Positions 27,257 to 36,397 of a stretch of DNA of 64,000 bases are shown here, piece by piece (positions within the stretch are counted from its first letter, which is position 1; every line of letters begins with the position of its first letter). The position numbers and the translations under genes were made by a program. Under the pieces are notes generated by a model, which had not been told where the DNA came from, searched no databases, and saw only the letters and a program-made list of their open reading frames with translations. Source of the stretch: Halomonas urumqiensis (lineage in GTDB: Bacteria > Pseudomonadota > Gammaproteobacteria > Pseudomonadales > Halomonadaceae); the NCBI RefSeq assembly GCF_003028575.1, contig NZ_PYUD01000004.1, positions 155,245 through 219,244 on the forward strand, read 5' to 3'.

Positions 27257-28813
27257 TCAGCGGTCGAGCCAGGCGTCCTTGAAGCCATCGTTGACGCCGA
27301 CCCCGGAGGTCACCAGGTCCTTGACGTCGCAGCGGTAGATGGTCGGGAAGCCGAGTTCCAGTAGCCACCCCACCGGCACATCCTCGTGCAGGATTTCCTG
27401 GACCTCGCGATAGAGCGCTTCGCGCTCCTCGTCCGGGAAGGCGGTGGCCGCTTCGTTGAAGAGCTCGTCGACGCGCTCGTTCTCGTAGCCCTCGACGTTG
27501 TTCCAGGGCGAGCCACGCTCGATGTTACTTGAAAGATAGGTGCGCGATATGCCAAGCGCCGGATCCCCGTACTGGTACAGGTAGGTGAACGCCATGTCGT
27601 AGTCCCAGTCGCCGAGGCGCTGGTTCCAACCGCCCACGTCAGTGGCTTCGGTGGTGACGTTGATGCCCACTTCGCGCAGGTTCTGCTGCACCGCCTCGGC
27701 CCAGCGAGTCCAGGTCTCGCCATAGGGAAGTGGCAGCAGGCGCACTTCCTCGTCGTCGTAGCCCATCTCGTCGAGCAGTTCCCGGGCACGCTCCGGGTCG
27801 TGGTCGTAGGGCTCGAGATCGTCGTTCTGAAAGCGGGCGTTGGAGCCGAACGCCGACAGCGGCACGTTGCCGAGTCCATTCCACAGCACGTCACGCGCGA
27901 ACTCGCGATCCATGGCGTACATCACCGCCTGGCGGAAGCGCTTGTCGGCGGTGGGGCCTTCGCGGTTGTTCATCCACAGCATGGCGAACGGGCTGAAATA
28001 CTCGTGGCCCGCTTCGGTCACACAGGTATTGTCCATCTCGGTGAGGCGCGGAATGTCGAAGTTCTCGACAGTGCCGTAGGGCAGCACGTCCATGGTGCCG
28101 TTTTCATAGGCCACGGCGCGCGATGCGCCATCCGGGATGATGTGCCAGTTGATGCCATCGAGATAGGGCAGACCTTCCTCGTAGTAGTCTTCGTTCTTGA
28201 CCAGTTGGATGACGGTGCCGCGGTCCCAGTTGTCGAACTTGAACGGGCCGGTGCCGATGGGATGGTTGTTGGCTTCGTTGTCGCGGAAATCGGTACCTTC
28301 GTAGATGTGCTTGGGCACCATGGTGAAGGTGCCTGCCTCGAAGGAGATCAGGAACGGACCGAAGGGTTCGGAAAGGGTGAACTCGACGGTGTGCTCGTCG
28401 ACCGCCTCGATGGACTCGATGTGTTGCAGTACCGCACGGGCGCTTGGGTTGAGCTCGCGGTGGAAGACATCGGCCGAAAACACCACGTCCTCGGCGGTGA
28501 ACGGCTCGCCATCGTGCCAGGTGACGCCTTCGCGCAGGTGGAAGGTCCAGGTGCGGCCGTCATCGCTGACGTCCCAGGACTCGGCCAACTGTGGTTGAGG
28601 TTCCAACTCGGTGGTATAGCGTAGAAGCCCCTCGTAGATATTGCCCGCCACCGTACGCGTCGGGGCATTCTGGATCATGCCGAGCACCAGGCCAGGGGGC
28701 TCTGGCTGAATGATGGTGTCGATGGTGCCGCCGCTCTTGGGTTCCTCGGCGATAACCGCCGTGGTGCCGAACATTGCCGCCGCGGCAATGGCCGCCGCCA
28801 GTGGTGTCTTCAT
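27257..28813 (-). CDS. ABC transporter solute-binding protein, family 5 (peptide/opine/nickel type)
   Basis: This is a 518-residue family-5 solute-binding protein with a signal peptide ending near AVIAEE. The N-terminal EPPGLVLGMIQNAPT and WTFHLREGVTWHDGEPFTAEDV segments are the family hallmarks. It is first in the importer operon, and AGAGGG precedes ATG 28813. The ligand is unknown: peptides, opines and other amino compounds are all carried by this family. It diverges from the GntR regulator at 29047. Confidence 0.9.
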   Translation of the reverse strand: MKTPLAAAIAAAAMFGTTAVIAEEPKSGGTIDTIIQPEPPGLVLGMIQNAPTRTVAGNIYEGLLRYTTELEPQPQLAESWDVSDDGRTWTFHLREGVTWHDGEPFTAEDVVFSADVFHRELNPSARAVLQHIESIEAVDEHTVEFTLSEPFGPFLISFEAGTFTMVPKHIYEGTDFRDNEANNHPIGTGPFKFDNWDRGTVIQLVKNEDYYEEGLPYLDGINWHIIPDGASRAVAYENGTMDVLPYGTVENFDIPRLTEMDNTCVTEAGHEYFSPFAMLWMNNREGPTADKRFRQAVMYAMDREFARDVLWNGLGNVPLSAFGSNARFQNDDLEPYDHDPERARELLDEMGYDDEEVRLLPLPYGETWTRWAEAVQQNLREVGINVTTEATDVGGWNQRLGDWDYDMAFTYLYQYGDPALGISRTYLSSNIERGSPWNNVEGYENERVDELFNEAATAFPDEEREALYREVQEILHEDVPVGWLLELGFPTIYRCDVKDLVTSGVGVNDGFKDAWLDR

Positions 28814-28956
28814 GGTGTTGTTCCCTCTTTGTTGTTCATGACAGGTTGTAGACCATGCCAGTTTGCTGCACATGACAGTGCGGGCTTGTTGTTGGCGAAT
28901 TGTTGTTGGTGAGATAGAACCAAACCTGCCTATTGAACGTAGCAGCGGCCCCATAA

Positions 28957-28988
28957 ACTGTCGACAGTCGGCAATCGACAGTCGACAA
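28957..28988. promoter_or_regulatory. Repeated GTCGACA motifs, candidate GntR operator
   Basis: The 233-bp divergent spacer holds the perfect palindrome ACTGTCGACAGT (28957-28968) and, 20 bp on, a second cgacagtcgaca block. Both carry gtcgaca. Their place between the importer operon and the GntR gene suggests an operator. Assignment to this GntR protein is inference. Confidence 0.5.
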
Positions 28989-29046
28989 ACGGCTTGGCTT
29001 GTCCATACTGATTCATCGGATGATCCTGTTTTCTTGGAGCCGTTGG

Positions 29047-29802
29047 ATGTCTCAGTCGAACAGTGAGGATGTCAGGGCGATACGCTCGACCAACCTGGTG
29101 GAACAGGTGGCCGACCACCTCACTGAGGCGATCATCGCCGGTCATTACCAGCCGGGTGAGCGGCTTTCCGAGATGGCCCTGGCACGCTCGCTGGGGGTCA
29201 GTCGAGCCCCGGTACGCGAAGCCGCCAGGCTGCTTGAAAGCCGTGGCCTGGTGGTCTCCCAGCCGCGGAGGGGTTTTTTCGTGCGCGCGCTGGATGCCGC
29301 CGAGCTGGAAGATGTCTTCGACCTGCGTCTGTGCCTGGAGCGCCACGCCATCGAGCGCCTGGCGCTGAATTACGGCGAGGCGGACCGTGCAGCGCTCGAG
29401 CATCAGGTAGAGGTGCTCTGTTCGCTTGCCGACGACGCCGGCGGCAGTCGGCGTATCGAGGAGGATCTCAAGTTTCATCGCTTGATGATCACGCTGGGCG
29501 GTAACCGACGGCTGCTCAAGGCCTTCAATGACCTGACCCACGAACTGCGCCTGTGCATTGCATTGATCGCCAAGACCCATGAGTCGCCGGAAAGCATCGC
29601 CGGAAGTCACCGCCTGCTTCTCGATGCGCTGGCAAGTGGAGACGTTGGTCAGTGCCGGGAGGCCATCGATTATCACATCGGCGTGGCACGCGATTATGTG
29701 GTCCGCAGTCTTGACAACAGCAGTCTTGACAAAAACGGTGCTGCCATCAGCGGTGCCGCGCCTGGCGTGTCACCCGAGGGAGAAGTGCTGCGTGTCGATT
29801 GA
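29047..29802 (+). CDS. GntR-family (FadR subfamily) transcriptional regulator
   Basis: This 251-residue protein has a winged HTH (about 15-75, LSEMALARSLGVSRAPVREAARLLESRGL) and an all-helical FCD ligand domain (about 85-215, with the metal-binding Asp/His pattern including EDLKFHRLM and GSHRLLLDAL). TTGGAG lies seven bases before ATG 29047. The last 30 or so residues are outside the FCD domain and contain a duplicated SLDN/SLDK stretch encoded by a 15-bp repeat. It probably controls the divergent importer and/or the cluster it leads. Confidence 0.87.
   Translation: MSQSNSEDVRAIRSTNLVEQVADHLTEAIIAGHYQPGERLSEMALARSLGVSRAPVREAARLLESRGLVVSQPRRGFFVRALDAAELEDVFDLRLCLERHAIERLALNYGEADRAALEHQVEVLCSLADDAGGSRRIEEDLKFHRLMITLGGNRRLLKAFNDLTHELRLCIALIAKTHESPESIAGSHRLLLDALASGDVGQCREAIDYHIGVARDYVVRSLDNSSLDKNGAAISGAAPGVSPEGEVLRVD
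29705..29734. repeat. Two 15-bp tandem repeats in the GntR 3' end
   Basis: The unit gcagtcttgacaaca occurs twice in tandem (29705-29719, 29720-29734) with one or two changes. It adds five residues (SLDNS/SLDK) to the C-terminal tail without breaking the frame. Confidence 0.75.
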
Positions 29803-31132
29803 ACGGCCTGGAATCGGCGACGTCCCGAGTGCCAACACGCGAATGACGGCGCGTGAACAGCGAGTTCTCGAGGCGTGTGATGCGATCTTCGACGACACCC
29901 TGTCCCTTGCCGAGGACCTGGTGCGCGAATACAGCGTGCTGGGCCACGAGCAGGGTGTGGTAGCGGTGATGGAAGGCTGGTATCAGCGGTTGGGTCTGGC
30001 GGCTGAGCGTGTGCCGCTTGCTGCCAGTGCTCCCGACGTGTCACAGGATCGCGATGGCCGTGACAACGTCGTGGCGAGATTGAACCCCGATGCCGACGGC
30101 CCGCACCTCGTGTTCAACGGCCATCTGGATGTGGTGCCCGCCGAACCTGTGGGGATGTGGACCCGCCCACCCTGGGAACCCTGGCGGGCGTATGGCTGGT
30201 TGTATGGCCGTGGAGCCGGCGACATGAAGGCGGGGATTGCCGCAATGGTGACTGCGGTTGTGGCCGTTCAGCGTGCTGGAGTGCCGATCACCTTCCCGCT
30301 GACCCTGCAAACGGTGATCGAGGAGGAGTGCACCGGCAACGGAGCCCTGGCGTGTATCCAGCAGGGCATGGGCGGTGACTTCGTACTGATTCCCGAGCCG
30401 TTCGGTGCGACGCTGACCAGTGGTCAGGTCGGCGTGCTGTGGTTTCGGGTCCAGCTTGATGGCGTGCCTGCCCATGTGCTCGACACTGGTGCCGGCAGCA
30501 ATGCCATCGAAGCGATGACCCGGCTGCTGCCGGCATTGAAAGCGCTGGAGGCACAGGTCAATGCACTACCTCGAGAGGCGCCCTACGACACCCTGGATCA
30601 CCCGTTCAACCTGAGTATCGGGCGTCTCGACGGCGGCAACTGGGCCTCTAGTGTCCCGTCCCATGCGGTGCTCGAGGGCCGCATGGGGTTTCCGCCCGGG
30701 ATGCCGGTGGAGGAGGCCATGCGTTGGGTTCAGACGTGCATCGAGGGGGCACGTGAATCCCTCGGTGAAGGCGTATCGAACCTGCGCATCGAGTTTCATG
30801 GCTTTCGCTCCAATGGTCATCGTGTGGATCTTCACCACCCTGGCATCCGTTTGCTGGGGGATTGCCACCAGGCGCTGCTCGACGAGCCGATCACCGCCGC
30901 CCCGCTGACCTGTACCACCGACCTGTGTGCCTTCAATGTCGCGGGGGTGTCGGGCTCATGCTACGGGCCAGTGGCCGAGCGTATCCACGGGGTCGATGAG
31001 CGCGTCGATATCGCGTCGATTCGCCATACCCTCAAGGCCTATGCGTTGTTCCTTTGCCGCTGGGGCGAGCAATCGCCAGAGTGGCATAAAGTGTGGCATG
31101 AAGAGTGGCATGATAAGTCGCCCACGGAATGA
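29792..31132 (+). CDS. M20-family metallo-deacylase (ArgE/DapE-like)
   Basis: This is an M20 dinuclear zinc hydrolase, probably cleaving an N-acyl amino acid. Ligands and catalytic residues are in place with the GTG start numbering: H111 and D113 in FNGHLDVVP, D144 in YGRGAGDMKAG, E178/E179 in VIEEECTGNG. The family's late His falls in GPVAERIHGVDERV. GTG 29792 has GGGAG nine bases upstream and overlaps the GntR end by 11 bp; ATG 29843 is the alternative. The C-terminus carries three 12-bp repeats giving EWHK, VWHE, EWHD. The exact substrate is unknown. Confidence 0.83.
   Translation: MSIERPGIGDVPSANTRMTAREQRVLEACDAIFDDTLSLAEDLVREYSVLGHEQGVVAVMEGWYQRLGLAAERVPLAASAPDVSQDRDGRDNVVARLNPDADGPHLVFNGHLDVVPAEPVGMWTRPPWEPWRAYGWLYGRGAGDMKAGIAAMVTAVVAVQRAGVPITFPLTLQTVIEEECTGNGALACIQQGMGGDFVLIPEPFGATLTSGQVGVLWFRVQLDGVPAHVLDTGAGSNAIEAMTRLLPALKALEAQVNALPREAPYDTLDHPFNLSIGRLDGGNWASSVPSHAVLEGRMGFPPGMPVEEAMRWVQTCIEGARESLGEGVSNLRIEFHGFRSNGHRVDLHHPGIRLLGDCHQALLDEPITAAPLTCTTDLCAFNVAGVSGSCYGPVAERIHGVDERVDIASIRHTLKAYALFLCRWGEQSPEWHKVWHEEWHDKSPTE
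31079..31114. repeat. Three 12-bp tandem repeats at the M20 3' end
   Basis: Units 31079-31090, 31091-31102 and 31103-31114 (gagtggcataaa type) encode the tetrapeptides EWHK, VWHE and EWHD beyond the conserved catalytic domain. It is another short in-frame array at a gene end. Confidence 0.7.
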
Positions 31133-31202
31133 AGCCACTGCGAGTGTGCCGATACAGCCGAGTGTCAAGCCCCCCGGCTTGCGCTCAATCGCGCGCGAAG
31201 GC

Positions 31203-32021
31203 ATGTTGAAAGTCCCTGTTGACCCTGGTGAAGACAGTGCCATGGCATACCTCGATCTGCGAGCCACCACACTCGATCAAGTCCATGTCGCTCATGCTCA
31301 TGACTTTCATCAGCTGATCCTTGCGACCTGTGGTGTGACCGAGCTCGCCGTTGAGGGACGCGAGGAGCGGGTGACGGCCAGTCGAGGTTGTCTGATCCCC
31401 ACGGCGAGCCGGCATGAGTACGAAGGCGATGGCCGCAATCGCACGCTGGTGCTGGATATTCCGCTGCAGAGCCTTTCCTCGCTGCGCAATGCCGACAGCA
31501 TCGCGCGTATGTTCGAGCGCCCGCGTTTCTTCACCATTCCGCCTCAGCTTCACCAGTTGGCGGGTAGCCTGATGCTGCAACTGGAGCAGTGCCCGGCACT
31601 GCACAGCGAGATCGCCGCGTTGTTGTTGCGCGCCATCTACCTGCACTTCGAGAGCGAGCCGCTGGCCGCCGATCTGGACTACCCCCTGGCACACCGGCCT
31701 TGCGAACGGCTCGATCTGGCTCGGCTCGATACCTGGATCGACCGCCATCTTGCCGACGAGATTCGCGTCGAACAGCTCGCTGCGCTATGCGCACTCAGCG
31801 TGGGGCATTTCCATAGCCGCTTTCGCCAGGTGATGGGCGTCACGCCCCAGGCCTATGTTCAGCAGCGACGCCTCGATCATGCCCGCACCCTGGTGTGCCA
31901 CAGCGACCTGAGCCTAGGGCATATCGCCTCATTGGTGGGGTTCCGCGACCAGGGAAGCTTCTCCCGTGCCTATCGCCGGCGTTTCGATGCGGCCCCTTCC
32001 GTAGCGCGTCGCGACGCCTGA
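31203..32021 (+). CDS. AraC-family transcriptional regulator with N-terminal cupin
   Basis: This 272-residue protein has an N-terminal cupin-like sensor (about 15-90, HAHDFHQLILATCG) and a C-terminal AraC double HTH (about 175-265, DEIRVEQLAALCALSVGHFHSRFRQVMG and YVQQRRLDHARTLVC). The start is not firm: ATG 31203 or ATG 31242 are both possible, and neither has a strong ribosome site. It lies between the M20 enzyme and the TRAP genes, so it probably regulates the TRAP-amidohydrolase part of the cluster. The ligand is unknown. Confidence 0.82.
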   Translation: MLKVPVDPGEDSAMAYLDLRATTLDQVHVAHAHDFHQLILATCGVTELAVEGREERVTASRGCLIPTASRHEYEGDGRNRTLVLDIPLQSLSSLRNADSIARMFERPRFFTIPPQLHQLAGSLMLQLEQCPALHSEIAALLLRAIYLHFESEPLAADLDYPLAHRPCERLDLARLDTWIDRHLADEIRVEQLAALCALSVGHFHSRFRQVMGVTPQAYVQQRRLDHARTLVCHSDLSLGHIASLVGFRDQGSFSRAYRRRFDAAPSVARRDA

Positions 32022-32199
32022 AAAGAAGCGGTTGCCGCAGTTCGGGGCAAGAATTCCCCATCCTCGGGCAAGCATCCCTTGAGACAGCGTTCTAGGCTCA
32101 TAGTGACTCGTCGATTTTCAGTGGCCCGTGGTCACGTTGATCATGCCGTGCTCGGCGACCTTGATGACAAGACCAACAATCACAAGCCAAGAGGAATGG

Positions 32200-33276
32200 A
32201 TGATGAACAACACGATGCTTCCCCGCCTGGTGGCCCTTGCCGCCCTGCCGCTGGCGATTGCCAGTACCAATGTTCAGGCCCAGTCCTACGAAATGGTCAT
32301 CGCCACCCAGTTGCCGGAAGACATGAGCAACAACGAGATCTACCCGGCGCTGGTGCATTTCAAGAATCTGGTCGAGGCGCGTACCGACGGCGACCTGGCC
32401 GTGAATATCTTTGGCGGCGGCCAGTTGGGTTCCGAGGTCGAGAATGGCTCGGAAGTGCAGGGTGGTCGTACGCTGCAATCTACCATCATGTCCGCCGGTG
32501 CCATGTCCTCCTTCTACGAGGACTATCAGATGGTGACCGCGCCGTTTTTGTTTACCAACTGGCGCCAGGCCTGGGCATTCTTCGATGGCGAGTGGTTCGC
32601 CGACTTCATGTCCGGCACCATCGACGCCGCCAGCATGCGTTACCTGGGCACTTTCGACGATGGCGGCGGCTTCGTGGCCTTTACCAACAACCAGCGTTTG
32701 ATACGTACGGTCGAGGATCTCGAAGGCCTCAATATTCGCACCGAGGAGAACCCGGCGCATGTGGCGATCATGCAATCCCTGGGAGCTTCAGCCACGCCGT
32801 TGCCGTGGGGCGAGCTGATCACCGCGCTTGAAACTGGCCTGGCAGATGGCCAGTTCAACGCACCGGTGCTCAACACTACCTTCAATTTCGATGCGGTGAC
32901 CGACTACACCACGTTGACCGGTCACGTGTACAACAGCGCCCCCTGGGTGGTCAGCGAGAGCTGGTATCAGGAATTGCCCGAGGAGTATCAGCAGGTCGTG
33001 ATCACCTCGGCTCGCGAGGCCATCGAGATCAGCCACGGCATGTCCGGTGCGCTGTCGACCGCCAGTTGGGTCGAGTCCTGCGAGCGTTTCGAGGAGTGCT
33101 ACCTGATGCCCGAGGAAGAGCGTCAGCGCATGGCCGAGATCGCGCGTCCCGCATGGCAGGAGTGGATCGTCGACGACTTCGGCATGGACCAGGCGCGTGT
33201 CGAGGGGCTGCTGGAAGAGGTCGAGCGGGTCGGTAACGAGGTCGCCGATGAGGACTTCCGCATCTATGGCCAGTAA
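32200..33276 (+). CDS. TRAP transporter solute-binding protein (DctP family)
   Basis: This is a 358-residue periplasmic binding protein with a signal peptide ending near NVQAQS. The DctP hallmarks include NIFGGGQLGSEVENGSEVQGG and NIRTEENPAHVAIMQSLGASATPLPWGEL, with the conserved Arg for ligand carboxylate in that region. AGAGG is directly upstream of ATG 32200. TRAP systems import organic anions and amino acid derivatives with sodium; the ligand here is not predictable. It is followed by its own small and large membrane subunits. Confidence 0.9.
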   Translation: MMNNTMLPRLVALAALPLAIASTNVQAQSYEMVIATQLPEDMSNNEIYPALVHFKNLVEARTDGDLAVNIFGGGQLGSEVENGSEVQGGRTLQSTIMSAGAMSSFYEDYQMVTAPFLFTNWRQAWAFFDGEWFADFMSGTIDAASMRYLGTFDDGGGFVAFTNNQRLIRTVEDLEGLNIRTEENPAHVAIMQSLGASATPLPWGELITALETGLADGQFNAPVLNTTFNFDAVTDYTTLTGHVYNSAPWVVSESWYQELPEEYQQVVITSAREAIEISHGMSGALSTASWVESCERFEECYLMPEEERQRMAEIARPAWQEWIVDDFGMDQARVEGLLEEVERVGNEVADEDFRIYGQ

Positions 33277-33324
33277 CTGATGGCCCACGGCCGTTGTGAA
33301 CACTGTCGTTGACACGGCCGGCAA

Positions 33325-33349
33325 GGCCATCCTTCGTCCAAGGATGGCC
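33325..33349 (+). terminator. Hairpin between TRAP solute-binding and membrane subunits
   Basis: A perfect 10-bp stem (GGCCATCCTT) with loop CGTCC sits 48 bp after the dctP stop and has no T tract. Such a hairpin can protect the abundant binding-protein mRNA or lower expression of the membrane genes behind it. Confidence 0.55.
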
Positions 33350-33438
33350 AAGCCCATAGCACCATGGATAGGTAGGGCGGGGTGCTGGCATATGGCCGGT
33401 GCCCCGCTTTCGACCCGAACGTCCCCGGAGTCGTGAAC

Positions 33439-33984
33439 ATGAATCTCCTCGTGCCACTGCGCCGCCTGAGCGACGCCGTCAATCAGGTGGCGATCGTGCT
33501 CAGCGTGGGCTGCATCCTTGCCATGCTGGGCATCTCCTTCACCGCCTTTCTCTACAAGCTGATCACTGGCAGCTCCTTGAGCTGGACCTATTCACTGGCC
33601 CGATTGTTTCTGCCCTGGATCGGCTTCCTGTCGATGACCATCTCGCTGCGCTACGGCGAGCATGTGGCGATGACACTGTTCGTGCGCAGCCTGCCAAGAG
33701 TCATGATCAAAATCGCGGCAGGCTTGTGCCTTGGTGTGTTGGCGCTGTTTGCGGCGATGCTGGTGTGGTATGGCTGGGGCTATTTCCAGGGCGCTACCCA
33801 GGTCTACATGGTGTCCGCCCAGATCCAGATTCCCAGCAAGTTCACGGCCATCGTGGTACCGCTCAGCGGCGTGATCATCCTGCTGCATCTGGTGCATGGT
33901 TTTTCGCTGCTCGAACATTTCATCGATGATGATTCGATGATCGGCGAGCTCATCGAATCCAACGACGCGGAGAACCGCTCATGA
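33439..33984 (+). CDS. TRAP transporter small permease (DctQ family)
   Basis: This is a 181-residue protein with four membrane segments. The pattern SWTYSLARLFLPWIGFLSMTISLRYGEHVAM is typical of DctQ. GGAG precedes ATG 33439. It overlaps the large subunit gene by 4 bp (ATGA), as is usual for the family. Confidence 0.9.
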   Translation: MNLLVPLRRLSDAVNQVAIVLSVGCILAMLGISFTAFLYKLITGSSLSWTYSLARLFLPWIGFLSMTISLRYGEHVAMTLFVRSLPRVMIKIAAGLCLGVLALFAAMLVWYGWGYFQGATQVYMVSAQIQIPSKFTAIVVPLSGVIILLHLVHGFSLLEHFIDDDSMIGELIESNDAENRS

Positions 33985-35258
33985 CCCCTGCGATCATTGC
34001 ATTTGTCGTGCTGTTGCTGATCGGGGCGCCGGTCGCCGTGGTGATGGCCATGTCGGGCCTGGCGGGTGGCTTTGCGCTGGGTGGCGAACGCATGCTCGGG
34101 ATCATCGCCGACCGCATGTTTTCCGGTGTCTCGGGTTTCCTGCTGATCGCCGTGCCGTACTTCATCTTCACCGCCGAGTTGATGAACCAGGGAGGATTGA
34201 CCCACAAGTTGATCGCCTTCAACAACGCGCTGTTTGGACGCGTGCGTGGGGCGCTGTCGCACGTCAATATCTCGGTCTCGGTGTTTTTCGCCGGGCTGAC
34301 CGGGGCTGCGATCACCGATACCGTGGCCATCGGCAAGATCATGATTCCGGAGATGAAGCGCCAAGGCTACGATGCCGAATATGCGGCGGCCATCACGGCC
34401 TGTTCGTCGATCATCGGGCCGATCATCCCGCCAAGCGTGGTGATGGTGGTCTACGCGACACTACTGCGTGATATTTCGGTGATCGATTTGTTTGCTGGCG
34501 GCATCATCCCCGGGCTTCTGATGGCACTGGCACTGTTGGGCGTCAGCTTCTTCCTGGCCTGGAAGCGCGGTTATCCCAAGCAAGCCCCCACGCCTTTCAA
34601 GATGGCCGTCAAGTCCTTTCTGGTCGCTCTTCCGGCAATGGTCGTGCCGCTGATCATTCTTGGGGGTATTCTCTCGGGCCTTACTACCATCACCGAAGCA
34701 TCAGGCTTTGCCGCGGTATATGCCATCGCTATCGGCGTGGTTTTCTACCGCAATCTGACTTGGCGCAAGATCTGGCATTCGCTGGTGGTGACCGTGCGCT
34801 TCTCCGGGGTGGTGTTCTTCCTGCTTGCCACCTCGGCGGTGCTTGGCTGGTTCGTGACGCGTTCGGGGATTGCCCGGGACGCCGCCAGCATCATCACCAC
34901 GCTCAGTGATTCGGCGTTCTTGCAGCTGATGATGGTGTGCGTGCTGCTGCTGCTGATTGGTACGGTGATGGATGTGTTGCCGGCGCTGGTGGTGGTGGCC
35001 CCGGTGCTGGTGCCGGCGATGATTCAGCTGGGCTTTGATCCTCTGCACTTCGCCATTCTGATGATCGTGGTGCTCAATATCTCCAACGTCACGCCACCCG
35101 TGGGGATGACATTGATGACGGCGGCGCGAATTGCCGAGGTACCCTATGAACGGGCGATCATCGCATCGTTGCCGTTCTACACCGCCTATATCGTGGTGAT
35201 CGTTTTGCTGGCCGCGATACCGGCGCTTTCCACATGGATTCCCTCGTTGCTGGGGTAG
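33981..35258 (+). CDS. TRAP transporter large permease (DctM family)
   Basis: This is a 425-residue protein with about 12 membrane segments. It contains the DctM signature region GAAITDTVAIGKIMIPEM, followed by SSIIGPIIPPSVVMVVY, and NISNVTPPVGMTLM near the end. It forms the sodium-coupled channel with the DctQ partner. The operon continues 35 bp later into the amidohydrolase gene. Confidence 0.92.
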   Translation: MTPAIIAFVVLLLIGAPVAVVMAMSGLAGGFALGGERMLGIIADRMFSGVSGFLLIAVPYFIFTAELMNQGGLTHKLIAFNNALFGRVRGALSHVNISVSVFFAGLTGAAITDTVAIGKIMIPEMKRQGYDAEYAAAITACSSIIGPIIPPSVVMVVYATLLRDISVIDLFAGGIIPGLLMALALLGVSFFLAWKRGYPKQAPTPFKMAVKSFLVALPAMVVPLIILGGILSGLTTITEASGFAAVYAIAIGVVFYRNLTWRKIWHSLVVTVRFSGVVFFLLATSAVLGWFVTRSGIARDAASIITTLSDSAFLQLMMVCVLLLLIGTVMDVLPALVVVAPVLVPAMIQLGFDPLHFAILMIVVLNISNVTPPVGMTLMTAARIAEVPYERAIIASLPFYTAYIVVIVLLAAIPALSTWIPSLLG

Positions 35259-35293
35259 CAACCAGGCGAACAACCTCACGAGGAACCTTTTCG

Positions 35294-36328
35294 ATGAAGC
35301 TCTTCTACCACCCCGATCAGGAGCATCATGCCCCCCCGACTTTCCTGCTTCGCGGGCGGCCGGTGGACTCGCCGGAAGGGCCGGTGCGTGCCGAGCTGCT
35401 GTCGGCGGGACTTGCCTCCATCGGTCTGTCGCTGACGGCGCCCACGCTGACCGACAGCGAGCTTCTCAGAAAGCGCCTGGCGTGTATTCACACCCAACGC
35501 TACCTGGAATTCCTGGAAACCATTCATGCTCGCTGGCGGGCCCTACCCAATGCCGCCGATATCGTCGCACCCAATGTTCATCCCTGTGGTGGCGGGCATC
35601 ACTATCCCCGGCATCCGGTGGGACAGGTCGGCTGGCATATGCATGACATGGCCTGCCCGATGACCGCGACGAGCTTCACTGGCATCCTCGCCAGTGCCGC
35701 CAGTGCCGAAGCCGCGGCGGATGTGGTCTTGAACGGTGAATCATCGGCCTATGCACTGTGTCGACCGCCTGGCCACCACGCCGGGCAGGAGCGCGCGGGA
35801 GGCTTCTGCTTCCTGAACAATTCTGGACTTGCCGCCAGCGTGTTGCGGGAGCGCTTCTCGAAGGTGGCGATTCTCGATGTCGACCTGCACCACGGCAACG
35901 GGACCCAGGATATCTTCTACGACCGCGGTGATGTGTGGACGGGTTCGCTGCATGCCGATACCGCGGATTTCTATCCTTTCTTCTGGGGCGGGGCCGACGA
36001 GCACGGCGAAGGTGAGGGCAGTGGCGCCAACGTCAACTTCCCGCTGCCCCTGGGGAGTGGTGGAGCGCTTTTCATCGAGACCCTGGAGCGACTGATCGAG
36101 CGGCTGGAATCCTTCAAGCCCGATGCCCTGGTGGTGGCACTGGGCCTGGATGCTCACAAGGACGATCCGCTGGCGGGCTTGACCCTTGAGACCGAGGACT
36201 TCACGGCGATCGGTCGAAGGCTTGCGGCCATCGACTTGCCCACGGTGCTCGTGCAGGAAGGGGGGTACCCCACCGAGCATCTGGGCGATAATCTCGCCGC
36301 TTTCATGAGCGGTTATAGCGCTGCCTGA
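35294..36328 (+). CDS. Histone-deacetylase-family amidohydrolase, acetylpolyamine amidohydrolase type
   Basis: This is a 344-residue arginase-fold zinc hydrolase. The histidine pair H161-H162 in RPPGHHAGQ, zinc ligands D197 and H199 in DVDLHHGNG, D286 in GLDAHKDDP and the transition-state tyrosine Y325 in EGGYPTE are all present. The spacing matches acetylpolyamine amidohydrolases, as does HADTADFYPFFWGGADEHG. It should remove an acetyl group from an N-acetylated amine. Whether the ligand is a polyamine is inferred from the family only. AGGA lies upstream of ATG 35294. Confidence 0.85.
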   Translation: MKLFYHPDQEHHAPPTFLLRGRPVDSPEGPVRAELLSAGLASIGLSLTAPTLTDSELLRKRLACIHTQRYLEFLETIHARWRALPNAADIVAPNVHPCGGGHHYPRHPVGQVGWHMHDMACPMTATSFTGILASAASAEAAADVVLNGESSAYALCRPPGHHAGQERAGGFCFLNNSGLAASVLRERFSKVAILDVDLHHGNGTQDIFYDRGDVWTGSLHADTADFYPFFWGGADEHGEGEGSGANVNFPLPLGSGGALFIETLERLIERLESFKPDALVVALGLDAHKDDPLAGLTLETEDFTAIGRRLAAIDLPTVLVQEGGYPTEHLGDNLAAFMSGYSAA

Positions 36329-36363
36329 TCGCAGCATTGAGTTCAAGAATGGATTTAACAACG

Positions 36364-36380
36364 GGTTCAAGCGTTGAACC
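36364..36380 (+). promoter_or_regulatory. Short inverted repeat before the RidA gene
   Basis: GGTTCAA and TTGAACC form a 7-bp stem around GCG, directly before the ribosome site of the next gene. It could be an operator or an mRNA hairpin; nothing more can be said. Confidence 0.35.
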
Positions 36381-36397
36381 TTCAGAGGAGACATACC

